Made by a program: the position numbers and the translations under genes
The notes under the pieces: generated by a model
The model's database searches: none
What the model saw: the letters and a program-made list of their open reading frames with translations, nothing else
Told to the model about the DNA's origin: nothing
From: JAVBNT01 sp031551355
GTDB lineage: Bacteria > Vulcanimicrobiota > CADAWZ01
Direction: 5' to 3'
Length of the DNA stretch: 64,000 nucleotides
NCBI GenBank assembly: GCA_031551355.1
Contig: JAVBNT010000001.1
Location: 186,001 to 250,000 of the forward strand
Part shown: piece after piece, positions 32,631-41,525 of the stretch
How positions within the stretch are numbered: the stretch's first letter is position 1
Layout of the letters: each line of letters starts with the position of its first letter

Positions 32631-33983
32631 ATGGCAGAAAAAAGAACAATTGGTCTGATGGATCCGAATTACTACGCATTTATTGTCTCTCTTGAAAATC
32701 TGATTGCCAAAGCATGCCCGTCGGTTGAATATAAGGGTAAAACATATGACATTGCCACCAAACGCATGAAATGTAAACCATATGACGTCCTTGATGCCTG
32801 GACGGATACAAACGTTATAATGAACAGAGGAGCTCATTGGAATCGCCACAGAGGCAGTTTCTTTGAAATCGTAGGTTGGAAGTCACACCTCATTTATAAT
32901 ATGTTCAGTTTCAAAGCGATCGATAAAAATGCCGGTTACGGAATGATGCATGAACTGGGACTTAAAGTTCCGGCCACCTGGGCAATCCCCCAGAAAGATT
33001 ACTCAAAAATGTTTGAGAACCCGGAGAGTAATCTGCAGGTTGATTTGCTTTTTGAAGATCATGAAATGTTTGATCTCGAAAAAATCGGCGAGGCAGTAGG
33101 TTATCCAGCATATATAAAACCGCAGGACGGCGGCGGCTGGGTCGGCGTAACCAAAGTTAATAATTATGAAGAACTCAGAGATGCTTACGATAAATCGGAA
33201 GAAAAGCCGATGAATCTTCAGAAGGCTGTTGAATACAAGGAATTTTGCAGAAGCGTCGGCGTTGGCCCTCAGGTTATGCCAATGCACTATAACGCTTCGG
33301 CAAAATATTCTCATGACAGGTATATGAGAAATGAAACACAGGCTATAGAGTTTAATTTCCTGTCTCCGAAAGAAGAGGAAGAAATCAGAAAACTCACTAA
33401 GATCATCAATGCCTTTTACGGATGGGATCATAACTCCTGTGAATCCCTTTTGACGGAAAGCGGCGATACTTTTATTATTGACTATATAAATGCCTATCCC
33501 GACAGTTCGCTGATGTCGCTTCATTTCTACTTCCCGGGCCTCGTAAAGGCAATGGCGAAATGGCTGATTTTCTGTGCTGTCGTCGGACGTCCCGAAGGCT
33601 ACGATTTCATGAAAAACTGGCCGAAGTTCTATGCCGTAAGGGATGAAGGCAGGAAAAAGAACTGGAGCTATGAGAAGCTTCTTGATGAATACGAAAAGAT
33701 CGCTGATGAATACTGGCAGCGCGATGATTTTGAAAAATTCTGTCAGGAGAATCTTAAAGATTTTGATCAAAAAGCATACGAGTTTTTTGCTTCCGAAGAG
33801 TTTGATGGAATTTTACAGGAAGATGTTTCAAGATTATTCAAAATAGCCGATGAAAGACCGGCCAAATACGCTCACTACAGAGGAATCCTTGATTTCTGGG
33901 CTCATTGTGAAAAAGAAATTCTTGAAGCGGCAGCGCCGGTTCCGGTTGCGGCATCAGCAGCTAAAACGACAAAAAAGAAATAG
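32631..33983 (+). CDS. ATP-grasp enzyme of unknown substrate
   Basis: A 450-residue cytoplasmic protein with an ATP-grasp core (residues about 95-290). The nucleotide-binding strands include YPAYIKPQDGGGWVGVTKV (Lys and Gly-rich loop), the hinge region AIEFNFLSP and a metal-binding TFIIDYINAYPD (Asp-x-Asn). This is the RimK/carboxylate-amine ligase style, joining an acid to an amine with ATP. The C-terminal 130 residues are helical and end in an Ala/Lys-rich tail. The gene sits 13 bases before pepD, so a link to dipeptide or peptide-bond metabolism is plausible but unproven. Confidence 0.75.
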   Translation: MAEKRTIGLMDPNYYAFIVSLENLIAKACPSVEYKGKTYDIATKRMKCKPYDVLDAWTDTNVIMNRGAHWNRHRGSFFEIVGWKSHLIYNMFSFKAIDKNAGYGMMHELGLKVPATWAIPQKDYSKMFENPESNLQVDLLFEDHEMFDLEKIGEAVGYPAYIKPQDGGGWVGVTKVNNYEELRDAYDKSEEKPMNLQKAVEYKEFCRSVGVGPQVMPMHYNASAKYSHDRYMRNETQAIEFNFLSPKEEEEIRKLTKIINAFYGWDHNSCESLLTESGDTFIIDYINAYPDSSLMSLHFYFPGLVKAMAKWLIFCAVVGRPEGYDFMKNWPKFYAVRDEGRKKNWSYEKLLDEYEKIADEYWQRDDFEKFCQENLKDFDQKAYEFFASEEFDGILQEDVSRLFKIADERPAKYAHYRGILDFWAHCEKEILEAAAPVPVAASAAKTTKKK

Positions 33984-33996
33984 GGAGGGAATTGTA

Positions 33997-35463
33997 ATGG
34001 TTGACAATTTTGACAAAAGTCCATGGGCAGGTTTGAAACCTGAGCTTCTTTTTAAGCATTTTTATGCTTTGACCCAGATCCCGCGTCCTTCAAAATCAGA
34101 AGGAAAAGTGGCTGATTATCTTATAGACTTCGCGAAAAAACATTCACTTGATTGGAAAAAAGACGCTGTCGGCAACGTTCTGATCTCTAAAGCCGGTTCC
34201 GCCGGTTATGAAAATTCACCGATAGTCATACTTCAGTCGCATATGGATATGGTTTGCGAAAAAAACAATGATGTCGATTTCGATTTTATGACCCAGCCCC
34301 TGAGAATTAAACTGAACGGCGACTTTGTATCCGCGGACGGAACAAGTCTTGGTGCCGACAACGGTGTTGGTGTAGCCGCATCTCTTGCTGTTTTGGAAGA
34401 TGCGTCACTTGTTCATCCTCCGCTCGAATGCCTGTTCACTATGGATGAAGAGACGGGTATGACAGGGGCAAAGGGACTTACGGCTGATTTTCTTAAAGGC
34501 AAAAGACTTTTGAATCTGGATTCGGAAGAAGAAGGCGATATTTATATCGGCTGTGCCGGCGGCATCGACAATAGACTCGTCTTTGTTCCTGAATTTGAGA
34601 AACCGGCCTGCAGCGGCGCGCTTAAAGTTACGGTAAAAGGTTTAAAGGGCGGACACTCGGGACTGGAAATCAATCAGGGCAGAGCCAATGCCATAAAATT
34701 GCTTGGACGTTTCCTCTGGAACCTCAGAGCCGACGGTATAAAATGGGCTGTTGCTTCATTTGCCGGCGGAAATAAAAGAAATGCCATACCCAGAGAAGCT
34801 GAAGCAGTACTTTACTGCGGCAACGCCGACGAACTTAAAAAAGCGGCAAAAATCTGGCAGGTGACATTTACTGAAGAGTTTAAGGATATTGAAGATAAAG
34901 TTGAGATTGTTGTTGAGGATGCAAAAGGAACTTTTGACAAGGTTTTGACCGAGGACTCGGCTGATAAACTCCTGAATGCCATTTTTATTATCCATCACGG
35001 CGTCGTAAGAATGAGCCACTCAATCCATGATTTAGTCGAATCATCCACCAACTTTGCCATCATAAATCTGGAAAACGATCGCTTCGTTATTGACATCTCC
35101 CACAGAAGTTCTTCCGCCAGCGTGAAAAACGCCATCAGCCAGAGAACGGAAGCCCTGGCCAAACTGCTTGGCTTTGAATATTCAAAAGGCGAAGGCTATC
35201 CCGGATGGCAGCCCAATATGGACTCAAAACTTTTACATATCGCTGAAGAACAATATAAAAGTCTGTTTAACAAAGAGATTCATGTTAAGGCGATACACGC
35301 AGGCCTGGAATGCGGACTGATTATGGAAAAGTATCCCGGTATGGACGCCGTTTCTTTCGGCCCCACGCTCAGCGGCGTTCACTCTCCCGATGAGAAGATG
35401 AATGTCCCGTCGGTAAGCGCGTTTTACGATTTCCTGCTGCATTACCTCAAAGGCTTAAAGTAA
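33997..35463 (+). CDS. pepD: Aminoacyl-histidine dipeptidase (M20 family, PepD)
   Basis: A 488-residue zinc dipeptidase that hydrolyses Xaa-His and other dipeptides. Metal-site motifs are LQSHMDMVCEKN (His-x-Asp), SLGADNGVGVA (bridging Asp), TMDEETGMTGA (catalytic and ligand Glu), LDSEEEGDIYIGC and the final GPTLSGVHSPDEKMN (His). The open frame extends upstream to 33850 inside the ATP-grasp gene. ATG 33997 is chosen because GGGAGGGA is correctly spaced and the family begins near there. A strong terminator follows. Confidence 0.93.
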   Translation: MVDNFDKSPWAGLKPELLFKHFYALTQIPRPSKSEGKVADYLIDFAKKHSLDWKKDAVGNVLISKAGSAGYENSPIVILQSHMDMVCEKNNDVDFDFMTQPLRIKLNGDFVSADGTSLGADNGVGVAASLAVLEDASLVHPPLECLFTMDEETGMTGAKGLTADFLKGKRLLNLDSEEEGDIYIGCAGGIDNRLVFVPEFEKPACSGALKVTVKGLKGGHSGLEINQGRANAIKLLGRFLWNLRADGIKWAVASFAGGNKRNAIPREAEAVLYCGNADELKKAAKIWQVTFTEEFKDIEDKVEIVVEDAKGTFDKVLTEDSADKLLNAIFIIHHGVVRMSHSIHDLVESSTNFAIINLENDRFVIDISHRSSSASVKNAISQRTEALAKLLGFEYSKGEGYPGWQPNMDSKLLHIAEEQYKSLFNKEIHVKAIHAGLECGLIMEKYPGMDAVSFGPTLSGVHSPDEKMNVPSVSAFYDFLLHYLKGLK

Positions 35464-35475
35464 CACAATTCACAC

Positions 35476-35513
35476 AAGATGGCCGGTCCCAAAAAGGATC
35501 GGCCATCTTTTAT
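35476..35513 (+). terminator. Strong intrinsic terminator after pepD
   Basis: AAGATGGCCGGTCC and GGATCGGCCATCTT form a 14-bp stem (one G-U) around a 6-base loop, followed by TTAT. It lies 12 bases after the pepD stop. Confidence 0.85.
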
Positions 35514-35543
35514 AGTTAGTACGGCTTATCCCTTCCCGCAAGT

Positions 35544-35705
35544 TAGAGCAATTTGCATTCTATATGTCACTAAATTCAGTTAAACGTCTTGAAAACGGCG
35601 TAGCCGTCATCGCGAGTGCAGCGCGGCGATCCGGTATTTTATTTACAATATTTGTCTTTACCAAAAGATATAAAGCTTATGACAGTTTGATTGCAAATTG
35701 CTCTA
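35544..35705. repeat. 162-bp inverted-repeat element with GTCATCGCGAG core
   Basis: Perfect 14-bp termini TAGAGCAATTTGCA (35544-35557) and TGCAAATTGCTCTA (35692-35705), with weaker pairing for another dozen bases. The interior holds GCCGTCATCGCGAG..GCGGCGATCCGG, the same motif type as in MITE A. The last 28 bases resemble 58855-58882 at 24 of 28 positions, all differences being transitions. No target duplication is visible. The remainder of the 415-base gene-free stretch (35706-35878) holds AT-rich sequence and the ribosome site of the next gene only. Confidence 0.65.
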
Positions 35706-35878
35706 GAGTTTAATTTTTTATCTCAAATATTATTTCATGTTAATTGCAAATCTATTGAAACAGGCCTGTCATCCGCGAAAGCTAAGAGCAATTATAATAT
35801 CTAAATATTTTTAATACTTGAAGGATTGGGTTCATAATAACTAAAATCTTAATAAGATAAAAATAGGAGGAAACAATT

Positions 35879-36661
35879 TTGAAGAAACATCTTATTTTGT
35901 TTGTGTTAAGCGCCGTAATTCTGTGCATCTGCGGCTGCGGCTCAACGGACGGCAATTCGCTTTTCGGTTCCGGAGGACATCGGGATAAACCTGTTGATAA
36001 ACTGTATTCCGTATCGGGGAAAGTGGTCTCGTTTAAGGATTTATCTCCGCTTCAGAATGTCGAAGTCAGTATCGAACCGTTAGCCGGGGGAGAGACGCAA
36101 AAAGTGTTTACCGACGCCGCCGGTTATTACCAAATAAATAATCTGACGCTAGGAGATTACAAGGTTACGTATTTAAAACCCGGCAGCGGCTACGGCATGG
36201 AATACAGGGATATTACCATATCGGCTGATGGACTTGAAATGGCGGATGTGATCATGAACTCTTCATTGCTAAACCGCTGTTACGGCGGCACACACTATGA
36301 CTTTGCTTATAGTATAATCGAGACGAGTGACGGCTGTCTGGCCCTGGCAGGCTATACCTCTTCTCCCTCCGGCGGCGATGTTCCCGACCGCGGCGGCAGA
36401 ACCGGCAATTATGATATGTGGGTGCTGAAAATAGACCCGCGCCAAACCGACCATAGCCGGTCGATAATTTTCAATCAATGCTACGGCGGCGCAGAAAATG
36501 ACTATGCATATAGCATAATCGAGACGAGTGACGGCTGCCTGGGCCTGGCGGGCTATACCGATTCTCCCTCCGGCGGCGATGTTCCCGACCGTGGCGGCAG
36601 AACCGGCAATTATGATATGTGGGTGCTGAAAATAAACGACAAGGGTGAATATAAACTTTAG
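35879..36661 (+). CDS. Lipoprotein with carboxypeptidase-regulatory-like domain and two long repeats
   Basis: 260 residues. TTG start with GGAGG upstream. A signal peptide with lipobox-like ICGC (residues about 18-21) predicts a lipid-anchored envelope protein. Residues about 45-120 form a carboxypeptidase-regulatory-like beta domain (VSGKVVSFKDLSPLQNVEVS, ITDAAGYYQINN-type text as DAAGYYQINNLTLGDY). Two copies of a 67-residue unit follow, with CYGG, DYAYSIIETSDGCL, AGYT-SPSGGDVPDRGG and NYDMWVLKI, highly similar in DNA. Related proteins elsewhere often have many such units, so this one may be short or truncated, but it ends with a clean stop and a terminator. Confidence 0.7.
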   Translation: MKKHLILFVLSAVILCICGCGSTDGNSLFGSGGHRDKPVDKLYSVSGKVVSFKDLSPLQNVEVSIEPLAGGETQKVFTDAAGYYQINNLTLGDYKVTYLKPGSGYGMEYRDITISADGLEMADVIMNSSLLNRCYGGTHYDFAYSIIETSDGCLALAGYTSSPSGGDVPDRGGRTGNYDMWVLKIDPRQTDHSRSIIFNQCYGGAENDYAYSIIETSDGCLGLAGYTDSPSGGDVPDRGGRTGNYDMWVLKINDKGEYKL

Positions 36662-36688
36662 TTAACAGCCTTTGTCAAAGTATAAAAT

Positions 36689-36714
36689 TCCCGCTCTTTT
36701 AGTGCGGGATTTTT
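36689..36714 (+). terminator. Intrinsic terminator
   Basis: TCCCGC and GCGGGA pair around a 9-base loop, followed by TTTTT. It lies 28 bases after the lipoprotein stop. Confidence 0.7.
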
Positions 36715-36874
36715 ATATGTACGGGCGCAATTATTAAAAAATGTTGCTCGCAAATATTTTTTTATGTAATTGGGGCGCCCCTCATCCTTTCCCGTAACTT
36801 AAGAATAGGGGAGGAGTTTTTTGGCAAAAAGTGAAATTTGAATTGAGGATTATTATTCTTGGAGTAATTACCGA

Positions 36875-37648
36875 ATGGATGAAATATTAAAGCTTTTAGG
36901 CGCCGGCAGCAATTCCGGAAATGACGATCAGCAGCAATATCAGGACCCGCAGCAGGGAGCCAGAAACCCTTACCAGTCTCTGCCGGGCGGCGGTGAAACC
37001 TGGGAGTTTGAATCACCTGACGAAGGAATGGATGCCTGGCGGGCTGCCCAGCAGCAAAACAGCTCCGTTTACAATCTGCCTGCTCCCAGCTCCCCGAGAG
37101 GGCACGCTCAGCCTAATGACGACTATGGGCAGAACCAGGGTAATGATTATGAAATGGATGGTCAATATCAGGAAGAGTTTTCCGTTCCCGGCGGAGTGCC
37201 GATGTCGGAGATTGATATTAAGGAATCGACCGTCGAAGGTTATATGTCCAGTATGAACCTGCCTTTTGAAAAAGCCGATGCCGGGCTTTGGATGCTGCGC
37301 TACGAAGGCGGCGCCAAGGACTATGAAATGTTCGTCGAGCTCAATTCTCAGGACCTGCGTTTTGTAATGCCGGTTCTGGAGCGCGTCAGGGATGTTTGCC
37401 GCGAAAAGGTATGGTACCATTTGCTGCGCCTTAACTATGTTACCGACAATATCAGTTTCGGCATCAACAAGCGCGATGAGATCTTTATGGTTATTGAGAT
37501 TCCCATACGTTATATTTCCTATGAGGACTTCAAAAGGGCTTTTACATATATCTGCACAATGATGGATGAAGTTTATCCGGAACTGCTGTTCCTGGCGCAG
37601 AAACCGACGGCAGTGTCTACTTTCCAGCAATCTAAAGAGCCTACTTAA
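36875..37648 (+). CDS. YbjN-domain protein with disordered N-terminus
   Basis: 257 residues. The first 110 residues are low-complexity, rich in Gln, Asn, Gly, Pro and Asp, and probably disordered. Residues 115-245 match the YbjN / type-III-chaperone-like fold: VEGYMSSMNLPFEKADAG, then FVELNSQDLRFVMPVLERV and a final helix after ISYEDFKRAFTYI. YbjN domains bind proteins. Their bacterial roles are poorly defined. There is no signal peptide. The start has only a weak ribosome site (TTGGAG). A nested palindrome starts 4 bases after the stop. Confidence 0.7.
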   Translation: MDEILKLLGAGSNSGNDDQQQYQDPQQGARNPYQSLPGGGETWEFESPDEGMDAWRAAQQQNSSVYNLPAPSSPRGHAQPNDDYGQNQGNDYEMDGQYQEEFSVPGGVPMSEIDIKESTVEGYMSSMNLPFEKADAGLWMLRYEGGAKDYEMFVELNSQDLRFVMPVLERVRDVCREKVWYHLLRLNYVTDNISFGINKRDEIFMVIEIPIRYISYEDFKRAFTYICTMMDEVYPELLFLAQKPTAVSTFQQSKEPT

Positions 37649-37651
37649 TGA

Positions 37652-37774
37652 GTTGAAATTGGTAAATCTACGCGTCGCAGAAAATTTCTCTCATTCGACG
37701 TAGCGTAACTCAATCGTAGAAACTGAATTTGCCTTAATATCTTCACACTTTTTAAATTGATTACAATTTTTAAC
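37652..37774 (+). repeat. Nested gene-end palindrome, copy 3
   Basis: Outer arms GTTGAAATTGGTAA (37652-37665) and TTACAATTTTTAAC (37761-37774) pair at 11 of 14 positions. Core words AAATCTACGCGTCGCAG, CTCTCATTCGACGTAG, ATCGTAGAAACTG and TTAATATCTTCAC align with copies 2 and 4. It is the most degraded full copy. The rest of the 293-base gap to the next gene shows nothing else. Confidence 0.65.
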
Positions 37775-37941
37775 AATAACTTATGTTAGGTAAGAACACT
37801 TCTCTCTTCAGAATATAAACAGTATTACGGATATGTTTTCTATATCGGCAAAAAAATATGAAAAGGTTATAATAAAGATTATAATACGTCACTTCATAAT
37901 TAGGCTCGTTGCAAGGCAGGTCTACTACTTTTTTAAATTTC

Positions 37942-38847
37942 TCAAGTTTTTACCCATCCGCTCTGGGTCGAATATTCTTTGAATCCGATATGACGGTAGA
38001 ACTGATTTTGAGAACAAACATATGCTTTTTTAGCCCCAAGTCTCGATGCTCTGAGCATTGCTTCAAAAATTGCCGCTTTTGCCAGCCCTTTTTCTCTAAA
38101 ATCAGGATCAGTTGCAACAGGATCTATATAAGCATAGCTACTTCCTGATATATGCCATAATCCGCAATGTGAAGCGTAATTTCCATTAGGAGATATTATT
38201 GCAATTACAAGCTCCTGATTTACGTGCGGACTTGCCAGCCTTATTTTTCTGCCTTCCAATTCTTTTTCATCAAGAAACGGTGGATTCATTTCGAAGTTAA
38301 ACCCGCGGCATATTATTTTGTTGTATTTATTAAAATCCCATCCCTTGTCCATACTTAATATTGAAAATCCATCCGGTAATGTGTAAGTTAGCTCAGGATA
38401 GATGTTAATTGCCATTATTTGCTCTTTTTTCGAATCTTGTTGTATAAAGCCGTTTTTGAATGCAAGTCTTTTGAGTTTTTTGTCTTCATCCGGAATTATT
38501 AACATTGAACTCCCATTTTCTGTAGATGATTTTGCGGCATACATGGTTGCTTCTTCTTTCAGATAGTTATAATTTGGGTCACAGCATATAACAGCTTCTT
38601 CGCAAACATCCGAAAAACATATTGTCGCCACGATCTTTTCCTGATCTTCCCAAATTCCTATTTTATTTATAAGCCGTTGCAGAAATTCACCTCTCTTTAC
38701 ACTCATTATCCGCACCCATCTGGCCCATAAAAAATGAGAGGTTGTAATCTTCTCTCTATTGATGCGCAAAAGAAATTCACATATTTTATGATAGTCTTCT
38801 CCAAAAATATTATCGTTGTCGTGATATGTTCTGAACGATATGCTCAT
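37942..38847 (-). CDS. GNAT-family N-acetyltransferase
   Basis: 301 residues. The C-terminal half has the GNAT acetyl-CoA-binding segment: AYIDPVATDPDFREKGLAKA (motif A with the R/Q-x-x-G-x-G/A pattern weakened to REKGLA), then AYVCSQNQFYRHIGF. The N-terminal half may be a second, degenerate GNAT unit. The substrate is unknown. It is monocistronic on the minus strand, with a terminator separating it from the gene upstream. Confidence 0.8.
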   Translation of the reverse strand: MSISFRTYHDNDNIFGEDYHKICEFLLRINREKITTSHFLWARWVRIMSVKRGEFLQRLINKIGIWEDQEKIVATICFSDVCEEAVICCDPNYNYLKEEATMYAAKSSTENGSSMLIIPDEDKKLKRLAFKNGFIQQDSKKEQIMAINIYPELTYTLPDGFSILSMDKGWDFNKYNKIICRGFNFEMNPPFLDEKELEGRKIRLASPHVNQELVIAIISPNGNYASHCGLWHISGSSYAYIDPVATDPDFREKGLAKAAIFEAMLRASRLGAKKAYVCSQNQFYRHIGFKEYSTQSGWVKT

Positions 38848-38864
38848 ATAAATCCGCCTAAAAT

Positions 38865-38892
38865 AAAAGGCACGGTTAAAACCATGCCTTTT
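38865..38892 (-). terminator. Intrinsic terminator of the secreted beta-propeller-like gene
   Basis: AAAAGGCACGGTT and AACCATGCCTTTT form a 13-bp stem with one mismatch and a 2-base loop. On the minus strand it lies 25 bases after the stop at 38917 and ends in a T-run. Confidence 0.75.
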
Positions 38893-38916
38893 GAAATATC
38901 TTTTTGTTTTACCGCC

Positions 38917-40059
38917 CTATTTCAGCTCGCCCCAGATAACCTGACTTCCATCCCATGTTACATAAGCTTTTCCGTTAGGAGCCAATCTAAGCTGGCTGAT
39001 GGCTGTTTTCTGAAGTTCCGGTATCGGTTTCATCTTGTAGTTGTCTTCTTTTCTTCCATAGAAGTAGCTGACTCGCTGGCCTTTAAGATCGATGTCGGAA
39101 ATAACTACTGTTGAACCGTCTTTTGAAGTGGCAATGTAAGTATACATTTTCTGGCTCGGGCTTACTTTGTAAGGCTCTTTGGCATTTACATTACGAACAT
39201 AAGTTACCGGGTCAAGCAGCGGCTGTTTTTGATCCTGTTTTCCGGTTGCTTTATCAATATTCTTCTTGGCTGTTGTATAAGCTACCAGTTCTTTTCCGCA
39301 AGAGAGTGATATGAAACTATCGGCATTTACAAGCCTGGTTACTTTGCCGTTGTCCATATAGCAGAGCCACTCTCCCGGTGATTTTTCGAATCTTCCGACA
39401 AAGAAGCATTTGCCTACATCACACCACTCAAGATATTTGGCTTTGTCGCCGGCTACGAATTCAAACTTGGTACTGTCAAATCCCAGTTCAAATATAGCAT
39501 TTCCTGTTTTTAACGGGTTTATAATCGCGACCGCTCTTTTTGTCATTTTATCTTTTTCATCGTAGAAATATCCGGAAGCACCTACATGTGCATTGTCATA
39601 ATACTGAATTATGCCGCTGTCACATCTGAACCCGGGGACTCCTTTTTTGTGCTCAAACAAAACGGTTGCTTTTTTGGAAGCAATATCAACCTTTATGAAC
39701 TTGGACCCTCTTTCGGCTGTAACTATGGAAGTTTTTCCATCCGGCGAAAGAGCCGCATTCTGAAGCATTGAACAGGGAAGAAGTATTTCACTTATCTGCA
39801 CATCATCTCTCGTCTTACCTTTGAATTCGAAAACCCAAAGTTTATAAACGTTTCCTTTTTGCTTCTGTTTCGCATCCGAAAGCTTTTCATATGCCGTAAC
39901 AACTTTTCCGTCGTTGGAAATGTTTACAATTCCAAATTTTATGATATTGATTTTTTTGGCACTTAGTTTTGCCTGAGTAATGCGTACTTCCGCCTGTGCT
40001 GCGAATGTACAGCACACAAGGAATACTAAGACTGCTAGAGATAAAGATAAAAATTTCAT
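38917..40059 (-). CDS. Secreted beta-propeller-like protein of unknown function
   Basis: 380 residues with a clear signal peptide (MKFLSLSLAVLVFLVCCTFA, cleavage after AQA). The mature protein has repeated 'S.DGK...V' blade-like strands (ISNDGKVVTAYEKLSD, LSPDGKTSIVTAERGS, TSKDGSTVVISDID, LAPNGKAYVTWDGS), which suggest a PD40/WD40-like beta-propeller. GGAGGA precedes the ATG. No catalytic residues are recognised. Location is periplasm or cell surface. The 181-base gap to the next gene contains imperfect inverted repeats (GAATCTGCA/TGCAGATTC) near the end of that upstream gene. Confidence 0.7.
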   Translation of the reverse strand: MKFLSLSLAVLVFLVCCTFAAQAEVRITQAKLSAKKINIIKFGIVNISNDGKVVTAYEKLSDAKQKQKGNVYKLWVFEFKGKTRDDVQISEILLPCSMLQNAALSPDGKTSIVTAERGSKFIKVDIASKKATVLFEHKKGVPGFRCDSGIIQYYDNAHVGASGYFYDEKDKMTKRAVAIINPLKTGNAIFELGFDSTKFEFVAGDKAKYLEWCDVGKCFFVGRFEKSPGEWLCYMDNGKVTRLVNADSFISLSCGKELVAYTTAKKNIDKATGKQDQKQPLLDPVTYVRNVNAKEPYKVSPSQKMYTYIATSKDGSTVVISDIDLKGQRVSYFYGRKEDNYKMKPIPELQKTAISQLRLAPNGKAYVTWDGSQVIWGELK

Positions 40060-40240
40060 AAAATATCCTCCATATACCCTGAATTTTAATATTTCCGCCG
40101 GGACATCTCCCTACCTGAATTAAGAAGTTTTCCGGAAATACACAATTTATAAGATTCTTGTTATCATTAAAACTTCCTTCTTAAAAATTACAGAATCTGC
40201 AGATCACATTTCTATAAAATGCCTAAAATTTTTGCAGATT

Positions 40241-41230
40241 CTAAGATTCATTAAAATTCTCATTAAGAAGCTGGTAAAAGTGTGAAGACAGTTTTATCAT
40301 TCTCATCCCGTCAATCACTTCCGTCCAAAGCTTTTGCGGATCCTTTTGTTTGTCGGAATACAGCGAGTCTCTTATTAATGCTAATTTTGATGATATTTTA
40401 TTCAAACCGTCGATAAAACTCCATCCTTCAGCGGAGACCTCATCAATCAACTCCAACTGAGAAATAGTATAAAGTGTTTTTTCAGCTTTTATTTTTGTTT
40501 TTTTCATCGTAAGCTCAAGTATATCAAATTCTTTTATAATTTCTTCCATACTTATTTTTTCACTCATAAACATTAAGTATTTAAAGAAAAAATCCGATAC
40601 TTTGTTGTTTGTCAGGATCAATCCCGATCGGAAGTTTTTCTCTTCATGGATCCCAAGATTAAGTATCATCTCCGTCATCAGCTCATTTTGCCCCAGAATA
40701 AATGTTTTTGAGCATGAAATACATTGCAAGGTAAGCGGAGTATTGGTAAAATTACATCTTGAGCATTGTTTTTCCTCAACGATGGCGGCTTCATTCAGGT
40801 AGCCGTCAAATAATTTTTCCGTCATAGAGATAACAGTATCGGAAAGACTGGCAAGAAGTTTCTTTAAATTTTCGGTTTGTTCGAATATGATTTCGACACC
40901 AATATTGTCGTCAATCTCTTTTAACAAGGCTTTTTGATGCGAGATTAAGTCCTCAATCCCGTCTATTATATGTGGCTGGCTTTCCTTTAGTTCCTGCCTG
41001 TTTGTTTCTGTAAACTCCGAATAGTCTGCAAATAATTTTTTTATATTTGACATCTTTTCAATCAGGTCTCCCGGCTCGGCATTCCGTTTTATAACCATAT
41101 CAAATGTAAAAATAAAATCGTCGATAATGTAGGCTCCTGTTTGAGGCTGTCCCCTTAGATTTTTTCTTTCCAAATCGAATGTTGTGTAATACCAGGGACG
41201 GTAAAAGTTGTGAATTTTCTCAGTAATCAT
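40241..41230 (-). CDS. Helical protein with a central zinc ribbon
   Basis: 329 residues, largely helical and charged. A zinc ribbon in the middle (about residue 157) reads CSRCNFTNTPLTLQCISCSK. Flanking coiled-coil-like stretches include SHQKALLKEIDDNIGVEI and KISMEEIIKEFDILELTMKK. The C-terminal half resembles the zinc-ribbon protein at 24925-25410 in layout. There is no signal or membrane segment and no known family. The 295-base region upstream of its start is shared with the divergent tldD gene. Confidence 0.68.
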   Translation of the reverse strand: MITEKIHNFYRPWYYTTFDLERKNLRGQPQTGAYIIDDFIFTFDMVIKRNAEPGDLIEKMSNIKKLFADYSEFTETNRQELKESQPHIIDGIEDLISHQKALLKEIDDNIGVEIIFEQTENLKKLLASLSDTVISMTEKLFDGYLNEAAIVEEKQCSRCNFTNTPLTLQCISCSKTFILGQNELMTEMILNLGIHEEKNFRSGLILTNNKVSDFFFKYLMFMSEKISMEEIIKEFDILELTMKKTKIKAEKTLYTISQLELIDEVSAEGWSFIDGLNKISSKLALIRDSLYSDKQKDPQKLWTEVIDGMRMIKLSSHFYQLLNENFNES

Positions 41231-41425
41231 AGAAATGCACCCTCATTCATTTTCTATTATTTTAAATAATCTTACTATACTTTCTCCCTATGTTCCTTTT
41301 AATTGTTGTCCAAATTATGAATAATTAATGGCTTTCAGACATTTTCCCCCGTTATCACGTCCTGAGCTTTCAACAAATCAAATTCAACAATCCGTGTCTT
41401 CATAATTGCCTGCAGGAAATTTCAC

Positions 41426-41456
41426 TTGTATTGGGGAAATTTATTTTTTATATAAT
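41426..41456 (+). promoter_or_regulatory. Possible promoter for tldD-tldE
   Basis: TTGTAT, a 19-base spacer and a perfect TATAAT (41451-41456) lie 70 bases before the tldD start. The spacer is long, so this is tentative. The remaining bases of 41231-41425 show no other clear signal. Confidence 0.35.
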
Positions 41457-41525
41457 AACGCTTTTTGTATTTTGTCTGATTTTTTTTGATTTAATTTATG
41501 ATTTCTAAATAAGGAGGTGAAGTTC

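Noticed and set aside
36278..36633. CRISPR-like direct repeat
   Set aside because: There are only two long units, in frame inside a lipoprotein gene. No array structure is found anywhere in the window.
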